A stretch of 63,838 nt of DNA from an uncultured Collinsella sp. (GCA_958403205.1 CATXWM010000010.1:1-63838); one strand, 5' to 3'. Counted from the first letter of the stretch, positions 1 through 7,901 are shown. Notes: generated by a model not told the origin, from the sequence alone. Translations and numbers: made by a program.

Positions 1-250
1 CGCGGCCGATCCGGTTCCACCGGGCCGCGCGGCAAGGAGATATATTGCCAGACCGCGAAGCTCTGTGGGACGTCAATTCCACTCTTCACAAGTCCTACAC
101 AACATATTGCTTTCTATAGGTAATAGAAAGACTGGTGCGGATCTTCCGCACGTATCAGATGATGACCCTTTGGTTCAGGAATATATAGAGATCGGTCACC
201 TGTAAGTGTTTATCTACCCGCGCTTTTAGCAATGTAAACCGCGCTTCAGA
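1..250. other. Non-coding stretch with small hairpins, no gene recognised
   Basis: No convincing reading frame is seen here. Three local inverted repeats are visible: CGCGGCC at 1-7 pairs with GGCCGCG at 23-29 (inner CGG/CCG), GGCAA at 32-36 pairs with TTGCC at about 46-50, and GTGCGGA near 135 pairs with TCCGCAC. The first is cut by the window edge, so this may be the end of a structured RNA or an untranslated region of a gene lying outside. I cannot name it. Confidence 0.3.
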
Positions 251-287
251 TAAAAAGAGGGAGCGCCGCGCACAACGCGACACTCCC
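251..287 (-). terminator. Rho-independent terminator of infC-rpmI-rplT
   Basis: On the minus strand a 12-bp stem (positions 287-276 with 270-259, two G-U pairs) encloses a five-base loop and is followed by TCTTTTT at 258-252. It lies 22 bases past the rplT stop codon, which fits the end of the ribosomal operon. Confidence 0.9.
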
Positions 288-308
288 CTAGCGATTCAAG
301 AGAATCTA

Positions 309-668
309 TTAGGCCTCGAGAGCCTTCTTGGCGATGGTAGCCAGCTCGTTGAAGGACTCGATGTCCTCGTAAGCCATCTGAGCCAGGACCTTGCGGTCGA
401 GCTCGATGCCGGCAACCTTCAGGCCGTGCATGAACTGAGAGTAAGAGATGTCGTTCAGGCGAGCAGCAGCGTTGATGCGAGTGATCCAGAGAGAACGGAT
501 CTCGCGCTTCTTGTTGCGGCGATCACGATACTGATACTGCAGGGAGTGCTGGACCTGCTCTTTAGCATGCTTGTAAGTACGCGAAGCGGCACCGTAGTAA
601 CCCTTCGCACGGTGCATAACGGTACGGCGCTTCTTCTTGGCGGCAACAGCGCGCTTAATACGTGCCAT
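309..668 (-). CDS. rplT: 50S ribosomal protein L20
   Basis: L20 is an early-assembly protein of the large ribosomal subunit that binds 23S rRNA; in many bacteria it also represses its own operon by binding the mRNA leader. The product is 119 residues, the usual length, beginning MARIKRAVAAKKKRR with the typical basic N-terminal extension and the family signature around YYGAASRTYKHAKEQ and RRNKKREIRSLWITRINAA. It is the last gene of infC-rpmI-rplT, with 46 bases between it and rpmI, and an AGGAG ribosome-binding site upstream. A strong terminator follows. The identity is certain from the sequence and the gene order. Confidence 0.99.
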   Translation of the reverse strand: MARIKRAVAAKKKRRTVMHRAKGYYGAASRTYKHAKEQVQHSLQYQYRDRRNKKREIRSLWITRINAAARLNDISYSQFMHGLKVAGIELDRKVLAQMAYEDIESFNELATIAKKALEA

Positions 669-714
669 GTTCTATCAACTCCTAGACGGTAAAACGAAAA
701 ACGGGAACGCGAAC

Positions 715-906
715 TTAGGCGAGACGCGACTTGATGACCTTGCGGTCGGCAGCGGCGATCTCGGTCTCCTGACGGAAGCCACGCTTACGCTTGGTGGACT
801 TCTTGCTCAGGATGTGGCTCTTGAAAGCCTTGGCGCGCATAAGCTTGCCGGTACCAGTCTTGCGGAAACGCTTCTTGGTGCCGCTGTGGGACTTCATCTT
901 AGGCAT
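715..906 (-). CDS. rpmI: 50S ribosomal protein L35
   Basis: L35 is a small basic protein of the large ribosomal subunit. The product is 63 residues, starts MPKMKSHSGTKKRFRKTGTG and carries the expected lysine/arginine-rich stretch, including LSKKSTKRKR in the second half. It sits between infC (32 bases upstream) and rplT (46 bases downstream), the universal order, so it is surely cotranscribed and probably subject to the same leader control as the rest of the operon. Nothing is unusual about length or composition. Confidence 0.98.
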   Translation of the reverse strand: MPKMKSHSGTKKRFRKTGTGKLMRAKAFKSHILSKKSTKRKRGFRQETEIAAADRKVIKSRLA

Positions 907-938
907 GAAATACTCCTTAATCGGTTACAGAACACTAG

Positions 939-1493
939 TTACTTGGTATCGCTTGCCGCTTTATCCTCATCGAAGGCGCCCTTAATCGGGGCGAGCAGCA
1001 TAAGCATGTTACGGCCTTCCATCTTAGGCTTGGACTCGACCGTAGCGTAAGGCTTGAGATCCTCGGCGAGACGCTCGAGAACGTTAAGACCCTGCTCCGG
1101 GTGAGCCATCTCACGGCCGCGGAACATGATGGTAATCTTAACGCGTGCGCCCTTCTTGAGGAAACGCAGAACGTGGCCCTTCTTGGTCTCGTAATCGCCA
1201 ACGTCGATCTTGGGTCGGAACTTCATTTCCTTGACCTCGACCTTGGACTGGTTCTTACGAGCGGCCTTGGCCTTCATGGCCTGCTGGTACTTGAACTTAC
1301 CGTAGTCCATGACCTTGCAGACCGGCGGCTCCGCGTTGGGAGCGATCTCGACCAGGTCGAGACCCTGATCGTCAGCGACGCGCTGGGCATCGCGGATGGC
1401 GAACAGGCCGAGCTGAGAGCCATCGACGCCAATCAAACGGCACGAAGATGCAGTGATCTCGTCGTTGATGCGGGTGTCATCAGACTTAGCTAT
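939..1493 (-). CDS. infC: Translation initiation factor IF-3 (probable AUA start)
   Basis: IF-3 binds the 30S subunit, prevents early 50S joining and rejects non-canonical start codons. The protein has the N-terminal domain (RINDEITASSCRLIGVDG), a basic linker, and the C-terminal domain with the signature KFRPKIDVGDYETKKGHVLRFL. An ATG exists at 1508, but it lies inside the Shine-Dalgarno sequence (ATGGAGGT) and has only a T-run upstream. The GGAGGT instead positions an ATA codon at 1493-1491 with seven bases of spacing, giving AKSDDTRINDEI after the initiator, the usual IF-3 start, and 184 residues. Rare AUN starts are the known basis of infC autoregulation in other bacteria. The function is certain; the start is inferred. 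Confidence 0.9.
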   Translation of the reverse strand: MAKSDDTRINDEITASSCRLIGVDGSQLGLFAIRDAQRVADDQGLDLVEIAPNAEPPVCKVMDYGKFKYQQAMKAKAARKNQSKVEVKEMKFRPKIDVGDYETKKGHVLRFLKKGARVKITIMFRGREMAHPEQGLNVLERLAEDLKPYATVESKPKMEGRNMLMLLAPIKGAFDEDKAASDTK

Positions 1494-1512
1494 TTTCCCT
1501 ACCTCCATTCAT

Positions 1513-1546
1513 AAAAAAATAACCCGGCGCTTCTTTGCAACCAGGT
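1513..1546 (-). promoter_or_regulatory. Attenuator-like hairpin before infC
   Basis: On the minus strand ACCTGG (1546-1541) can pair with CCGGGT (1527-1522), and seven Ts follow at 1519-1513, directly before the infC ribosome-binding site. A terminator-like hairpin just ahead of infC is typical of the infC-rpmI-rplT leader (L20 leader type) found in Gram-positives, where it controls read-through. The stem is short, so the call is tentative. Confidence 0.5.
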
Positions 1547-1626
1547 CGTACACATAGACATCCTCGAAATGAGGAAGGGAATCTAAGTTGTATGACCAGT
1601 CAGCTGCTCATTGGCGCCAAAAGGTG

Positions 1627-1642
1627 GGAACCCTCGGGTTCC
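1627..1642 (-). promoter_or_regulatory. Hairpin in the infC leader
   Basis: A perfect palindrome GGAACCCTCGGGTTCC forms a 6-bp stem with a CUCG tetraloop in the long leader of the infC operon. It is likely part of the folded 5' region that mediates control, but I cannot match it base by base to a known leader family. Confidence 0.4.
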
Positions 1643-1675
1643 TCTTTAGGGCATTGCGGGAACAACGCCTTGCGA

Positions 1676-1684
1676 ATAATAACA
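1676..1684 (-). promoter_or_regulatory. Extended -10 promoter element for infC operon
   Basis: The minus strand reads TGTTATTAT, an extended -10 box (TGnTATTAT). Transcription would start near 1669 and give a leader of about 175 bases before infC, matching the hairpins seen there. No good -35 box is visible. Confidence 0.45.
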
Positions 1685-1710
1685 CGTACCGCGCGTTATC
1701 ACATTACGTA

Positions 1711-1735
1711 CACGAAAAAGGGGGCCTTGACCCCC
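1711..1735 (-). repeat. Second copy of tRNA-Leu terminator sequence
   Basis: These 25 bases are identical to 1834-1858, the terminator just after the tRNA-Leu gene. About 14 further bases at 1750-1763 repeat 1874-1887, which holds the tRNA CCA end. The copy lies 123 bases from the original and has no tRNA body, so it looks like a remnant of a duplication or of element insertion at the tRNA 3' end. Confidence 0.7.
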
Positions 1736-1835
1736 GTGAAGCGCAGGTGCATGTATGGTGCCCTCGCCACGCTCCGCTACAAACAGGCCACAGGCCTGCT
1801 TGCTTAACGCTCCGCGCGCTCACGCGAGTTCGGCA

Positions 1836-1861
1836 CGAAAAAGGGGGCCTTGACCCCCTTG
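1836..1861 (-). terminator. Terminator of tRNA-Leu
   Basis: On the minus strand AAGGGGGTCAAGGCCCCCTT forms a GC-rich hairpin followed by a run of Ts, 19 bases after the tRNA CCA end. It is a typical tRNA terminator. Confidence 0.75.
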
Positions 1862-1879
1862 AACGCTCACTTACATGTA

Positions 1880-1966
1880 TGGTGCCCGAGGCGAGACTCG
1901 AACTCGCACGTTGTTGCCAACGGTGGATTTTGAGTCCACTGCGTCTGCCAATTCCGCCACTCGGGC
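1880..1966 (-). tRNA. tRNA-Leu (anticodon CAA)
   Basis: The minus strand folds as a class II tRNA: acceptor stem GCCCGAG with CTCGGGC, discriminator A and an encoded CCA, D arm with the AATTGGCAG loop region, anticodon stem GTGGA/TCCAC with loop CTCAAAA (anticodon CAA, reading UUG), a long variable arm, and a T arm with GTTCGAGTC. Length is 87 bases with CCA. The gene lies between the transglutaminase-like gene and the infC leader. Confidence 0.97.
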
Positions 1967-2005
1967 ACGTAATGCGTGAGTTAGTTTATCACAGCTTTCT
2001 GTTGA

Positions 2006-3439
2006 TTAGTCCGAAAATGGAACTTCGAGCATTTCGATAAGCTCAACCTTGCGCAACATCTCCCGCTTACGACATCCACGTCCGTCAACCGAGGCCTCGC
2101 CCATCTGGTTGTCATAGGGGTCCTCACGCATGCCATCGAAAGCAGGCACAAATTCAGCCTGGAATCGATTGTTGGCCACCATACGCCACGGGTCGAGATT
2201 GCCAAAGTAGTGACGACGACGCCACTCCTCCCCCATCCTACGTGCCGATGAACCAAACGATACGTCGGCGTTAAGCCAACCGGTCTGGGGTGTGTAGAAC
2301 TCGGCCCAGTCGTGCGGTCCCACCGAATCGGGCGCAACATACAGTCCACTCTGCCAACGGGCAGGCACGCCCGCAATGCGGCACATGGTGATAAACGTGA
2401 GCGCCATAACGCCGCAATCGCCGCGGAGCGAATGCGCACAGTCGTCGGCTATAGATCCCAAAAGCAGGTACGGTGGCTGATAGCGATAGTCAATATGCTG
2501 TGTCAGGTAATCATAGATAGCACGAGCGCAATCGAGCGGATTCTCGAGCCCGTCAATAACACGCTCCGTCAACTGTCGCAGGTACGGCGTGAACGCAATG
2601 TGCGGACGGTCCTCGGAGGTGTCCTCAGGCAGTGGCGCGTCCATACAGGGATGCGATGGGAGCGCGCCACCATAGATATCGCAATAGGCGGCATCGATGT
2701 GATAGCGATAGGTCACCGAGAATGAATGTTCGGTCGAAGATGTCCAGGAGGCTGTACGAGCCGAAACGTTCTCAGAGGCAACGGTGCCCTCCGACGTCAT
2801 ATCGAGAACCTCGATATGAGACTGTTGACGACAGGCGGCGGCAACGGGTAGCCACGCGCGAACAGTCTCTCCCTCCAGAGCCCCGGGGACAGACACGGAT
2901 GCCTTAAGCGTGATGACGCGAGTCAACCCGTTTTGCGACTCCATCTCCCTGAGCATCTGGTTACGCAGCGCAATGCCGTCCGTAGAATCGGGACGCAGGC
3001 CCGGAACCTCCTTGGGATACACGCGAAGCGAATCGAGGAAGTTATCGAGAACAAACAGCTCGCCATCGATAAAGCGCCAGTCAATACGCTTGCGATCAAT
3101 CAGGTCGTCAAACTGCTCTTCGGTAAACTCTGGCCACTCCTCGCGAATCATCGCAATGGCCCGATCACGCGACACCGAAAAATGAAGCGGCGTCTCGAGC
3201 ATGCGATACCGCTCGGCACGAACACAAGCCGCCAGCGAAGGCTCAGGGTTCTGCTCCAAAAGGCGATCGCAGGCAGCAACAGCCTGCGTCAAATAACCGG
3301 CATCCTTGAGACGAAGAATCTCGGGCGGCAGTCCAATATCGAGATGACGAAAGTCATCACAGCAAACATCAACAGAGCAACCAACAGGACCCTCGTCAAT
3401 AACCTTCCCATCCGAAGGCAGCACATCAATAACAGCCAT
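2006..3439 (-). CDS. Transglutaminase-like domain protein
   Basis: A 477-residue protein whose C-terminal third is a transglutaminase/protease-fold core: the catalytic triad can be read as Cys342 (RGDCGVMALTF), His376 (PHDWAEFY) and Asp392 (WLNADVSFG). Such domains act as cysteine proteases, amidases or crosslinkers, and many are inactive scaffolds; the substrate here is unknown. The first 180 residues hold charged helices with no recognised domain, followed by a beta-rich segment typical of transglut N-terminal regions. No signal peptide is seen, so it is probably cytosolic. The chosen ATG has GGAG seven bases upstream; a GTG 18 bases earlier lacks one. It is monocistronic. Confidence 0.8.
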   Translation of the reverse strand: MAVIDVLPSDGKVIDEGPVGCSVDVCCDDFRHLDIGLPPEILRLKDAGYLTQAVAACDRLLEQNPEPSLAACVRAERYRMLETPLHFSVSRDRAIAMIREEWPEFTEEQFDDLIDRKRIDWRFIDGELFVLDNFLDSLRVYPKEVPGLRPDSTDGIALRNQMLREMESQNGLTRVITLKASVSVPGALEGETVRAWLPVAAACRQQSHIEVLDMTSEGTVASENVSARTASWTSSTEHSFSVTYRYHIDAAYCDIYGGALPSHPCMDAPLPEDTSEDRPHIAFTPYLRQLTERVIDGLENPLDCARAIYDYLTQHIDYRYQPPYLLLGSIADDCAHSLRGDCGVMALTFITMCRIAGVPARWQSGLYVAPDSVGPHDWAEFYTPQTGWLNADVSFGSSARRMGEEWRRRHYFGNLDPWRMVANNRFQAEFVPAFDGMREDPYDNQMGEASVDGRGCRKREMLRKVELIEMLEVPFSD

Positions 3440-3474
3440 ACCAAAACTCCAAGTCACTAGAACGCTTGAAGTCC

Positions 3475-3480
3475 ATTGTA
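3475..3480 (-). promoter_or_regulatory. Candidate -10 box for the transglutaminase-like gene
   Basis: The minus strand reads TACAAT, five of six consensus bases, 35 bases upstream of the start codon. The -35 region is T-rich and weak. Confidence 0.4.
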
Positions 3481-3580
3481 GCGAGATAAAAAAGAAAGCC
3501 CCAACAAGGGAGCCATCAACACCGATAAACGGTACCTATAAAAATGAATTCAGCCCAGTAACCCTGCGGCGTTAAACGAA

Positions 3581-3672
3581 GGAAGCCCCGTCCCCCGGAA
3601 CTGTTTCCTTGGCGCGACTTCTGGCGAAGCCAGGTGAGCGCAAAGGAAACAGTGTAGGGGGACGGGGCTTCC
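3581..3672. repeat. Long multi-stem inverted repeat
   Basis: A 92-base element with a perfect 16-bp outer stem (GGAAGCCCCGTCCCCC at 3581-3596 with its complement at 3657-3672), an inner 10-bp stem (3601-3610 with 3643-3652), a 4-bp GCGC stem and a 5-bp tip (CTGGC/GCCAG around GAA). It lies 20 bases after the aldolase stop codon. There is no clear T-run, so it is not a standard terminator. GGAAACAG and GGCTTCC segments resemble the tandem palindromes at 22239-22470. Confidence 0.9.
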
Positions 3673-3692
3673 GGCGGGAAGTTTAGCGACGC

Positions 3693-4559
3693 TTACGCCT
3701 TGTTGACGGAGCCAAACTCCTCCATAAGCTCCTTGGTGCGGGCAACGATGTTGTCGCGACCAGGCTTGAGGAGCTTACGGGGGTCAAAGCCCTTGCCCTG
3801 CTGATCCTTGCCAGCCTCGATGTACTCGCGGACGCCCTTGGCGAAGACGAGCTGCAGGTCGGTGTTGACGTTGATCTTGGAGATGCCCAGGGAGATGGCC
3901 TTCTTGATCTGATCCTCGGGGATGCCGGTGCCACCGTGCAGAACGAGGGGCAGGTCGCCGGTCTGGGCCTTAATCTCGCCCAGACGCTCGAAGGAAAGGC
4001 CAGCCCAGTCGGCAGGGTACACGCCGTGGATGTTGCCGATGCCGCAGGCGAGGAAGTCGACGCCCAGGTCAGCAATCTGCTTGCACTCAGCAGGATCAGC
4101 GAGCTCGCCGCTGGAGGTCACGCCGTCCTCGGTGCCGCCGATGCCGCCGACCTCGGCCTCGATGGACATGCCCTTGGAGTGGGCAAGCTCAACGAGCTCC
4201 TTGGTGCGGTCGAGGTTAAGCTGGAAGGTCTCCTCGTGAGAGCCGTCATACATGATGGACGTGAAGCCGGCCTCGATGCACTTGAAGCAGTCCTCGTAAG
4301 AACCGTGATCGAGGTGAAGGGCGACGGGAACGGTAACGCCCGTGGCCTCGACGGCAGCCTTGACCATGTCGGCGCAGACCTTGAAACCACCCATCCACTT
4401 AGCGGCACCAGCGGTGCACTGAAGGATCAGCGGAGACTTGGCCTCCTCGGCGGCCTGGAGAATAGCCAGGGTCCACTCGAGGTTGTTGGTGTTGAAGGCA
4501 CCGAGACCGTACTTGCCGGCCTCGGCCTTCTTGAGCATGTCTGCTGCGTTGACGAGCAT
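3693..4559 (-). CDS. fba: Class II fructose-bisphosphate aldolase
   Basis: A zinc-dependent aldolase that interconverts fructose 1,6-bisphosphate with dihydroxyacetone phosphate and glyceraldehyde 3-phosphate in glycolysis and gluconeogenesis. The 288-residue product has the class II features: HLDHG at 82-86 (zinc ligand and catalytic Asp), EAEVGGIGG near 134, zinc ligands His178 and His208 (LHGGTGIP), and the phosphate-binding INVNTD at 229-234. The start ATG at 4559 has AGGAGG nine bases upstream; the reading frame continues upstream but without homology. It is probably monocistronic, since the next upstream gene ends about 195 bases away. Confidence 0.96.
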   Translation of the reverse strand: MLVNAADMLKKAEAGKYGLGAFNTNNLEWTLAILQAAEEAKSPLILQCTAGAAKWMGGFKVCADMVKAAVEATGVTVPVALHLDHGSYEDCFKCIEAGFTSIMYDGSHEETFQLNLDRTKELVELAHSKGMSIEAEVGGIGGTEDGVTSSGELADPAECKQIADLGVDFLACGIGNIHGVYPADWAGLSFERLGEIKAQTGDLPLVLHGGTGIPEDQIKKAISLGISKINVNTDLQLVFAKGVREYIEAGKDQQGKGFDPRKLLKPGRDNIVARTKELMEEFGSVNKA

Positions 4560-4753
4560 AAAAGAAACCTCCTGTAAGGTTGCTCCGATAACGCCTGTGA
4601 TTTTACCACGGCGCACCCGAGCATAAACGTTCGTTTGTTCACGAATACCATCCGATTGGACAAATTTTGACCGTTTGCCCCACAGAATCGACCCACTGGG
4701 GAAAATAGCTTGACGATTGAGCGGTCTTCGTGGTTCGAAAGACGGCTTCGAGC

Positions 4754-5437
4754 CTACATCTGCATAAACGGGTTCTGCATAAGTTCGCGCGCCATCGTGG
4801 TCGAATCGCCATGGCCCGTCAAGCAAACGGTATCGGGCGGAAGCATCTTGGCAAGTTTGGAGAGCGAGCGCATAATCGCCGCCTCGTCACCGCCGGAAAG
4901 ATCGGTACGACCGTGGCTGCCCGGGAAAAGCGTGTCGCCCACAAAGGCGATGTTCCCCTGCTCGGTCGCGGCGAACAGGACGATGCCGCCCGGCGTATGC
5001 CCCGGCATCTCGATCACCTGCAGGCAGACGTCGCCCACCTCGATTGTATCGCCCTCGGCAAGCAAACGCGTCGGCTCACCCGGATCGGGCGTCTCGATAC
5101 CCCACATGGCGCGCTGCTCCTCGATATTTGCGCGAGGTACCGTCACGTCCTTAGCGCACAACTCATATAGTGCGCCGTCGCCAACGACAGCACGAACCCC
5201 GGCAACCCCGCCAACATGGTCGGCATGACCGTGCGTGCAGACAGAGCCGAGTACACGCACCTCGGGATGCGCGGTGCGGATATGCCCCACAAGACGCTCG
5301 CCCTCCCACGCCGGATCGACGATTAAGCACTCGTCATTCGAAATCACGGCGTAGCTGTTGGTCTGAATCGGGCCGTTGACGAGCGCCTCAATCGAAGCCG
5401 CGCCTCGGGGTGTCAGGTCCAAAGTCATATCGTCCAT
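4754..5437 (-). CDS. MBL-fold metallo-hydrolase (glyoxalase II-like)
   Basis: A 227-residue metallo-beta-lactamase-fold hydrolase. The metal-binding motif THGHADHVGG at about 68-77 is intact, with later ligands in PGHTPGG, FVGDTLFPGSHGR and LTGHGDST. This set is characteristic of glyoxalase II-like thioester hydrolases; the physiological substrate is unknown. Two ATGs lie six bases apart at 5443 and 5437; AAGGAGG is only two to three bases from the first but eight from the second, so 5437 is chosen. It follows rel by about 90 bases with a hairpin between, so the two genes may be partly cotranscribed. Confidence 0.88.
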   Translation of the reverse strand: MDDMTLDLTPRGAASIEALVNGPIQTNSYAVISNDECLIVDPAWEGERLVGHIRTAHPEVRVLGSVCTHGHADHVGGVAGVRAVVGDGALYELCAKDVTVPRANIEEQRAMWGIETPDPGEPTRLLAEGDTIEVGDVCLQVIEMPGHTPGGIVLFAATEQGNIAFVGDTLFPGSHGRTDLSGGDEAAIMRSLSKLAKMLPPDTVCLTGHGDSTTMARELMQNPFMQM

Positions 5438-5464
5438 GCGCATACCCTCCTTCTAAAATACGCC

Positions 5465-5486
5465 CGAGGCACCAAACGATGCCTCG
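5465..5486 (-). terminator. Hairpin between rel and MBL hydrolase
   Basis: CGAGGCA (5465-5471) pairs with TGCCTCG (5480-5486) around an eight-base loop; on the minus strand it is followed by GGCGTATTTT. It could be a weak terminator or an intercistronic processing hairpin. Confidence 0.4.
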
Positions 5487-5525
5487 AACGTAACCAATAT
5501 CTATGATGCTGAGAGGCTCTCGCAC

Positions 5526-7886
5526 CTACACACGGCGCTTGAGTTGCGCTCCGCCCTCGCCGGGCATAAGACGGCGAGCGTCGTAGACCGAATCGACACT
5601 GCTGATGGAAGCCAGCAGCGGATCCAGACCACTCGCATCCGAGATCTCGACCATAAAGCGCAGGGTTGCAATACCCTCGCGGTTGGTCGACGTGGCGGCA
5701 GAAAGGATATTGCCGCCCGCATCGCCAATGGCAATGGTGACATCCTTGAGCAGGCCCATGCGGTCCAAGCACTCGACCACGATCTCGACCTGGAAGAGGG
5801 TGTCGGCAGCGCCGTCCCACTCCACATCGATCATGCGCTCGGGATGTTCCATAAGACCCTTGACGTTAGGGCAGTTGGCGCGATGCACCGAAACGCCACG
5901 ACCGCGCGTGATGAAGCCGACGATGTCGTCGCCCGTCACGGGGTTGCAGCAATGAGCCAGACGGACCAGCAGGCCGCTGTTGCTCTCGCCCTTGACGATA
6001 ATGCCGTTACTGGCGCTCTTGCCGCGCTTTTGCGGCTTGCGGTTGGAGCCGCGAGCGGGCTGCTTCACGACCTCGGCGATAGCCTCGGCCTTGGTGAGCT
6101 GTTCCTCGGGCTTGGGGTCCAAGATTTGCTCGACCTTATTGCCCACAGCGCGCGGGGCAACCTTGCCGGCACCGACGGCGGCAAACAGGTCCTCGAGCTG
6201 CTTGAAGTTAAACTGCTCCGCCACGGCGTTGAGTGCACGCGTCGAACGCGGCGTAGAAATGCCATAGCCACGCTTACGCAGGTCCTTGGCCAGCATATCG
6301 CGACCAGCAGCAGCGTCGTCGTCCTTGGTCGCAGCGGCAAAATAGCGGCGGATCTTGGACTTAGCCGAAGGCGTCTTGACGATCTTGAGCCAATCACGCG
6401 ACGGCTTGGAACTCTTGTTCGTCAGGATCTCGACACGGTCACCCGTCTTAATCTCGTGCGTGAGCGGAGCCACCGCACCGTTGATTTTGGCGCCGACGCA
6501 ATGGTTTCCCACCTCGGTGTGAACGGCATAGGCAAAGTCGAGCGGCGTGGATCCGGCACGAAGCGCCATGACCTCGCCCTTGGGCGTAAAGACGAAGATC
6601 TCCTGATCGAAGAGGTCAACCTTCAGCGAATGCAGGTATTCCTTGGCGTCGGTAATCTCATCAGACGCAGCCCAATCGAGTGAGTGCTTAAGCCAGTTAA
6701 TCTGGTCGTCCAGACGCTGAGCATCATTGGTCTTAGACGCAGACGATCCGCCCGACTTCTTATATAGCCAGTGGGCGGCAATGCCGTACTCGGCCTGCTC
6801 ATGCATCTCGTAGGTTCGAATCTGAATCTCGAGCGGACGAGCCGTAGGGCCGATGACCGTCGTGTGGAGCGACTGGTAGTTATTGACCTTGGGCATGGCG
6901 ATATAGTCTTTAAAGCGACCAGGCATGGGGTGCCACAGCGTATGCACCGCACCGAGCGTGGAGTAGCAATCGCGCACCGAATGGGTAATAACGCGCAGCG
7001 CCACCAGGTCGTAGATCTCGGAGAACTCCTTGCCCTTGCGCTTCATCTTTTGGTAGATGGACCAATAGTGCTTGGAGCGGCCGTTGATCTGGAAGCCCTC
7101 CAGGCCAATGCGGTTGAGCTCATCGGTAAGCGTCTTGATGGTCTCGGCAAGGTAGCGCTCGCGGACCTCGCGCGACTCAGCCACCATGCGCGCGATGCGC
7201 TGGTAGGCATCGGGCTCCAGGTAGAAGAAGGACAGGTCCTCGAGCTCCCACTTAATAGAGCTCATGCCCAGGCGGTCGGCCAAGGGCGCGTACACGTCCA
7301 TGGTCTCGCGAGCCTTAAACAGGCGACGATCCTCGCGCAGGGCTGCCAGCGTTCGCATGTTGTGCAGACGGTCGGCAAGTTTAACGATGATGACGCGAAT
7401 GTCCTTGGACATGGCGAGGAACATCTTGCGCAGCGTGAGCGCCTGCTTCTCGTCCATGCTGTCGACTTCGATATTGGTGAGCTTGGTCACGCCATCGACG
7501 AGCTCGGCCACCGTATCGCCAAACAGGCCGGAAACATCGGCGAGCGAGGTCTCGGTATCCTCGACGGTATCGTGCAGCAGCGCGGCGCACACCACATCGC
7601 AGTCCATCTTGAGATCGGCCAAAATGATGGCAACCTCGACGGGATGGTTAATGTACATCTCGCCCGAGCGCCGCTTTTGGTTGCAATGCTTCTCGGCGGC
7701 AAAGCAGTAGGCCTGCTCCACCTTGGAGAAGTCATCCTCATTCATATATTTGAGGCACAGGCGCTCCAGCTTGTCGTAGCTGTCCGCCATAATCTCGGGC
7801 GGCAGCTCATCGGCATGCTTATAGTGCTCCATCTCCGAAAACGGCTGGAGGGTGGAATCATGGGCGGTACGGGCTGCGGCATCCAT
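5526..7886 (-). CDS. rel: Bifunctional (p)ppGpp synthetase/hydrolase
   Basis: Makes and degrades the stringent-response alarmone (p)ppGpp. The 786-residue protein has the full long-RSH layout: HD hydrolase domain with His105-Asp106 (LLHDTVEDT) and ADRLHNMRT near 171-179, synthetase domain around 250-355 with GRFKDYIAMPK, a TGS domain around 425-490, a helical/zinc-finger region (LAHCCNPVTGDDI) and a C-terminal ACT domain from about 715. The RFKD (RxKD) motif is the form associated with bifunctional Rel/SpoT rather than synthetase-only RelA. As the only long RSH here it likely handles both activities. It starts 15 bases after the recJ stop and may be cotranscribed with it. Confidence 0.95.
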   Translation of the reverse strand: MDAAARTAHDSTLQPFSEMEHYKHADELPPEIMADSYDKLERLCLKYMNEDDFSKVEQAYCFAAEKHCNQKRRSGEMYINHPVEVAIILADLKMDCDVVCAALLHDTVEDTETSLADVSGLFGDTVAELVDGVTKLTNIEVDSMDEKQALTLRKMFLAMSKDIRVIIVKLADRLHNMRTLAALREDRRLFKARETMDVYAPLADRLGMSSIKWELEDLSFFYLEPDAYQRIARMVAESREVRERYLAETIKTLTDELNRIGLEGFQINGRSKHYWSIYQKMKRKGKEFSEIYDLVALRVITHSVRDCYSTLGAVHTLWHPMPGRFKDYIAMPKVNNYQSLHTTVIGPTARPLEIQIRTYEMHEQAEYGIAAHWLYKKSGGSSASKTNDAQRLDDQINWLKHSLDWAASDEITDAKEYLHSLKVDLFDQEIFVFTPKGEVMALRAGSTPLDFAYAVHTEVGNHCVGAKINGAVAPLTHEIKTGDRVEILTNKSSKPSRDWLKIVKTPSAKSKIRRYFAAATKDDDAAAGRDMLAKDLRKRGYGISTPRSTRALNAVAEQFNFKQLEDLFAAVGAGKVAPRAVGNKVEQILDPKPEEQLTKAEAIAEVVKQPARGSNRKPQKRGKSASNGIIVKGESNSGLLVRLAHCCNPVTGDDIVGFITRGRGVSVHRANCPNVKGLMEHPERMIDVEWDGAADTLFQVEIVVECLDRMGLLKDVTIAIGDAGGNILSAATSTNREGIATLRFMVEISDASGLDPLLASISSVDSVYDARRLMPGEGGAQLKRRV

Positions 7887-7901
7887 CGAGGTCCCCTTCC
7901 C

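Noticed and set aside
1743..1833. A second, decayed tRNA gene beside tRNA-Leu
   Set aside because: Although terminator and CCA end are repeated, no anticodon arm or D arm can be folded in between.
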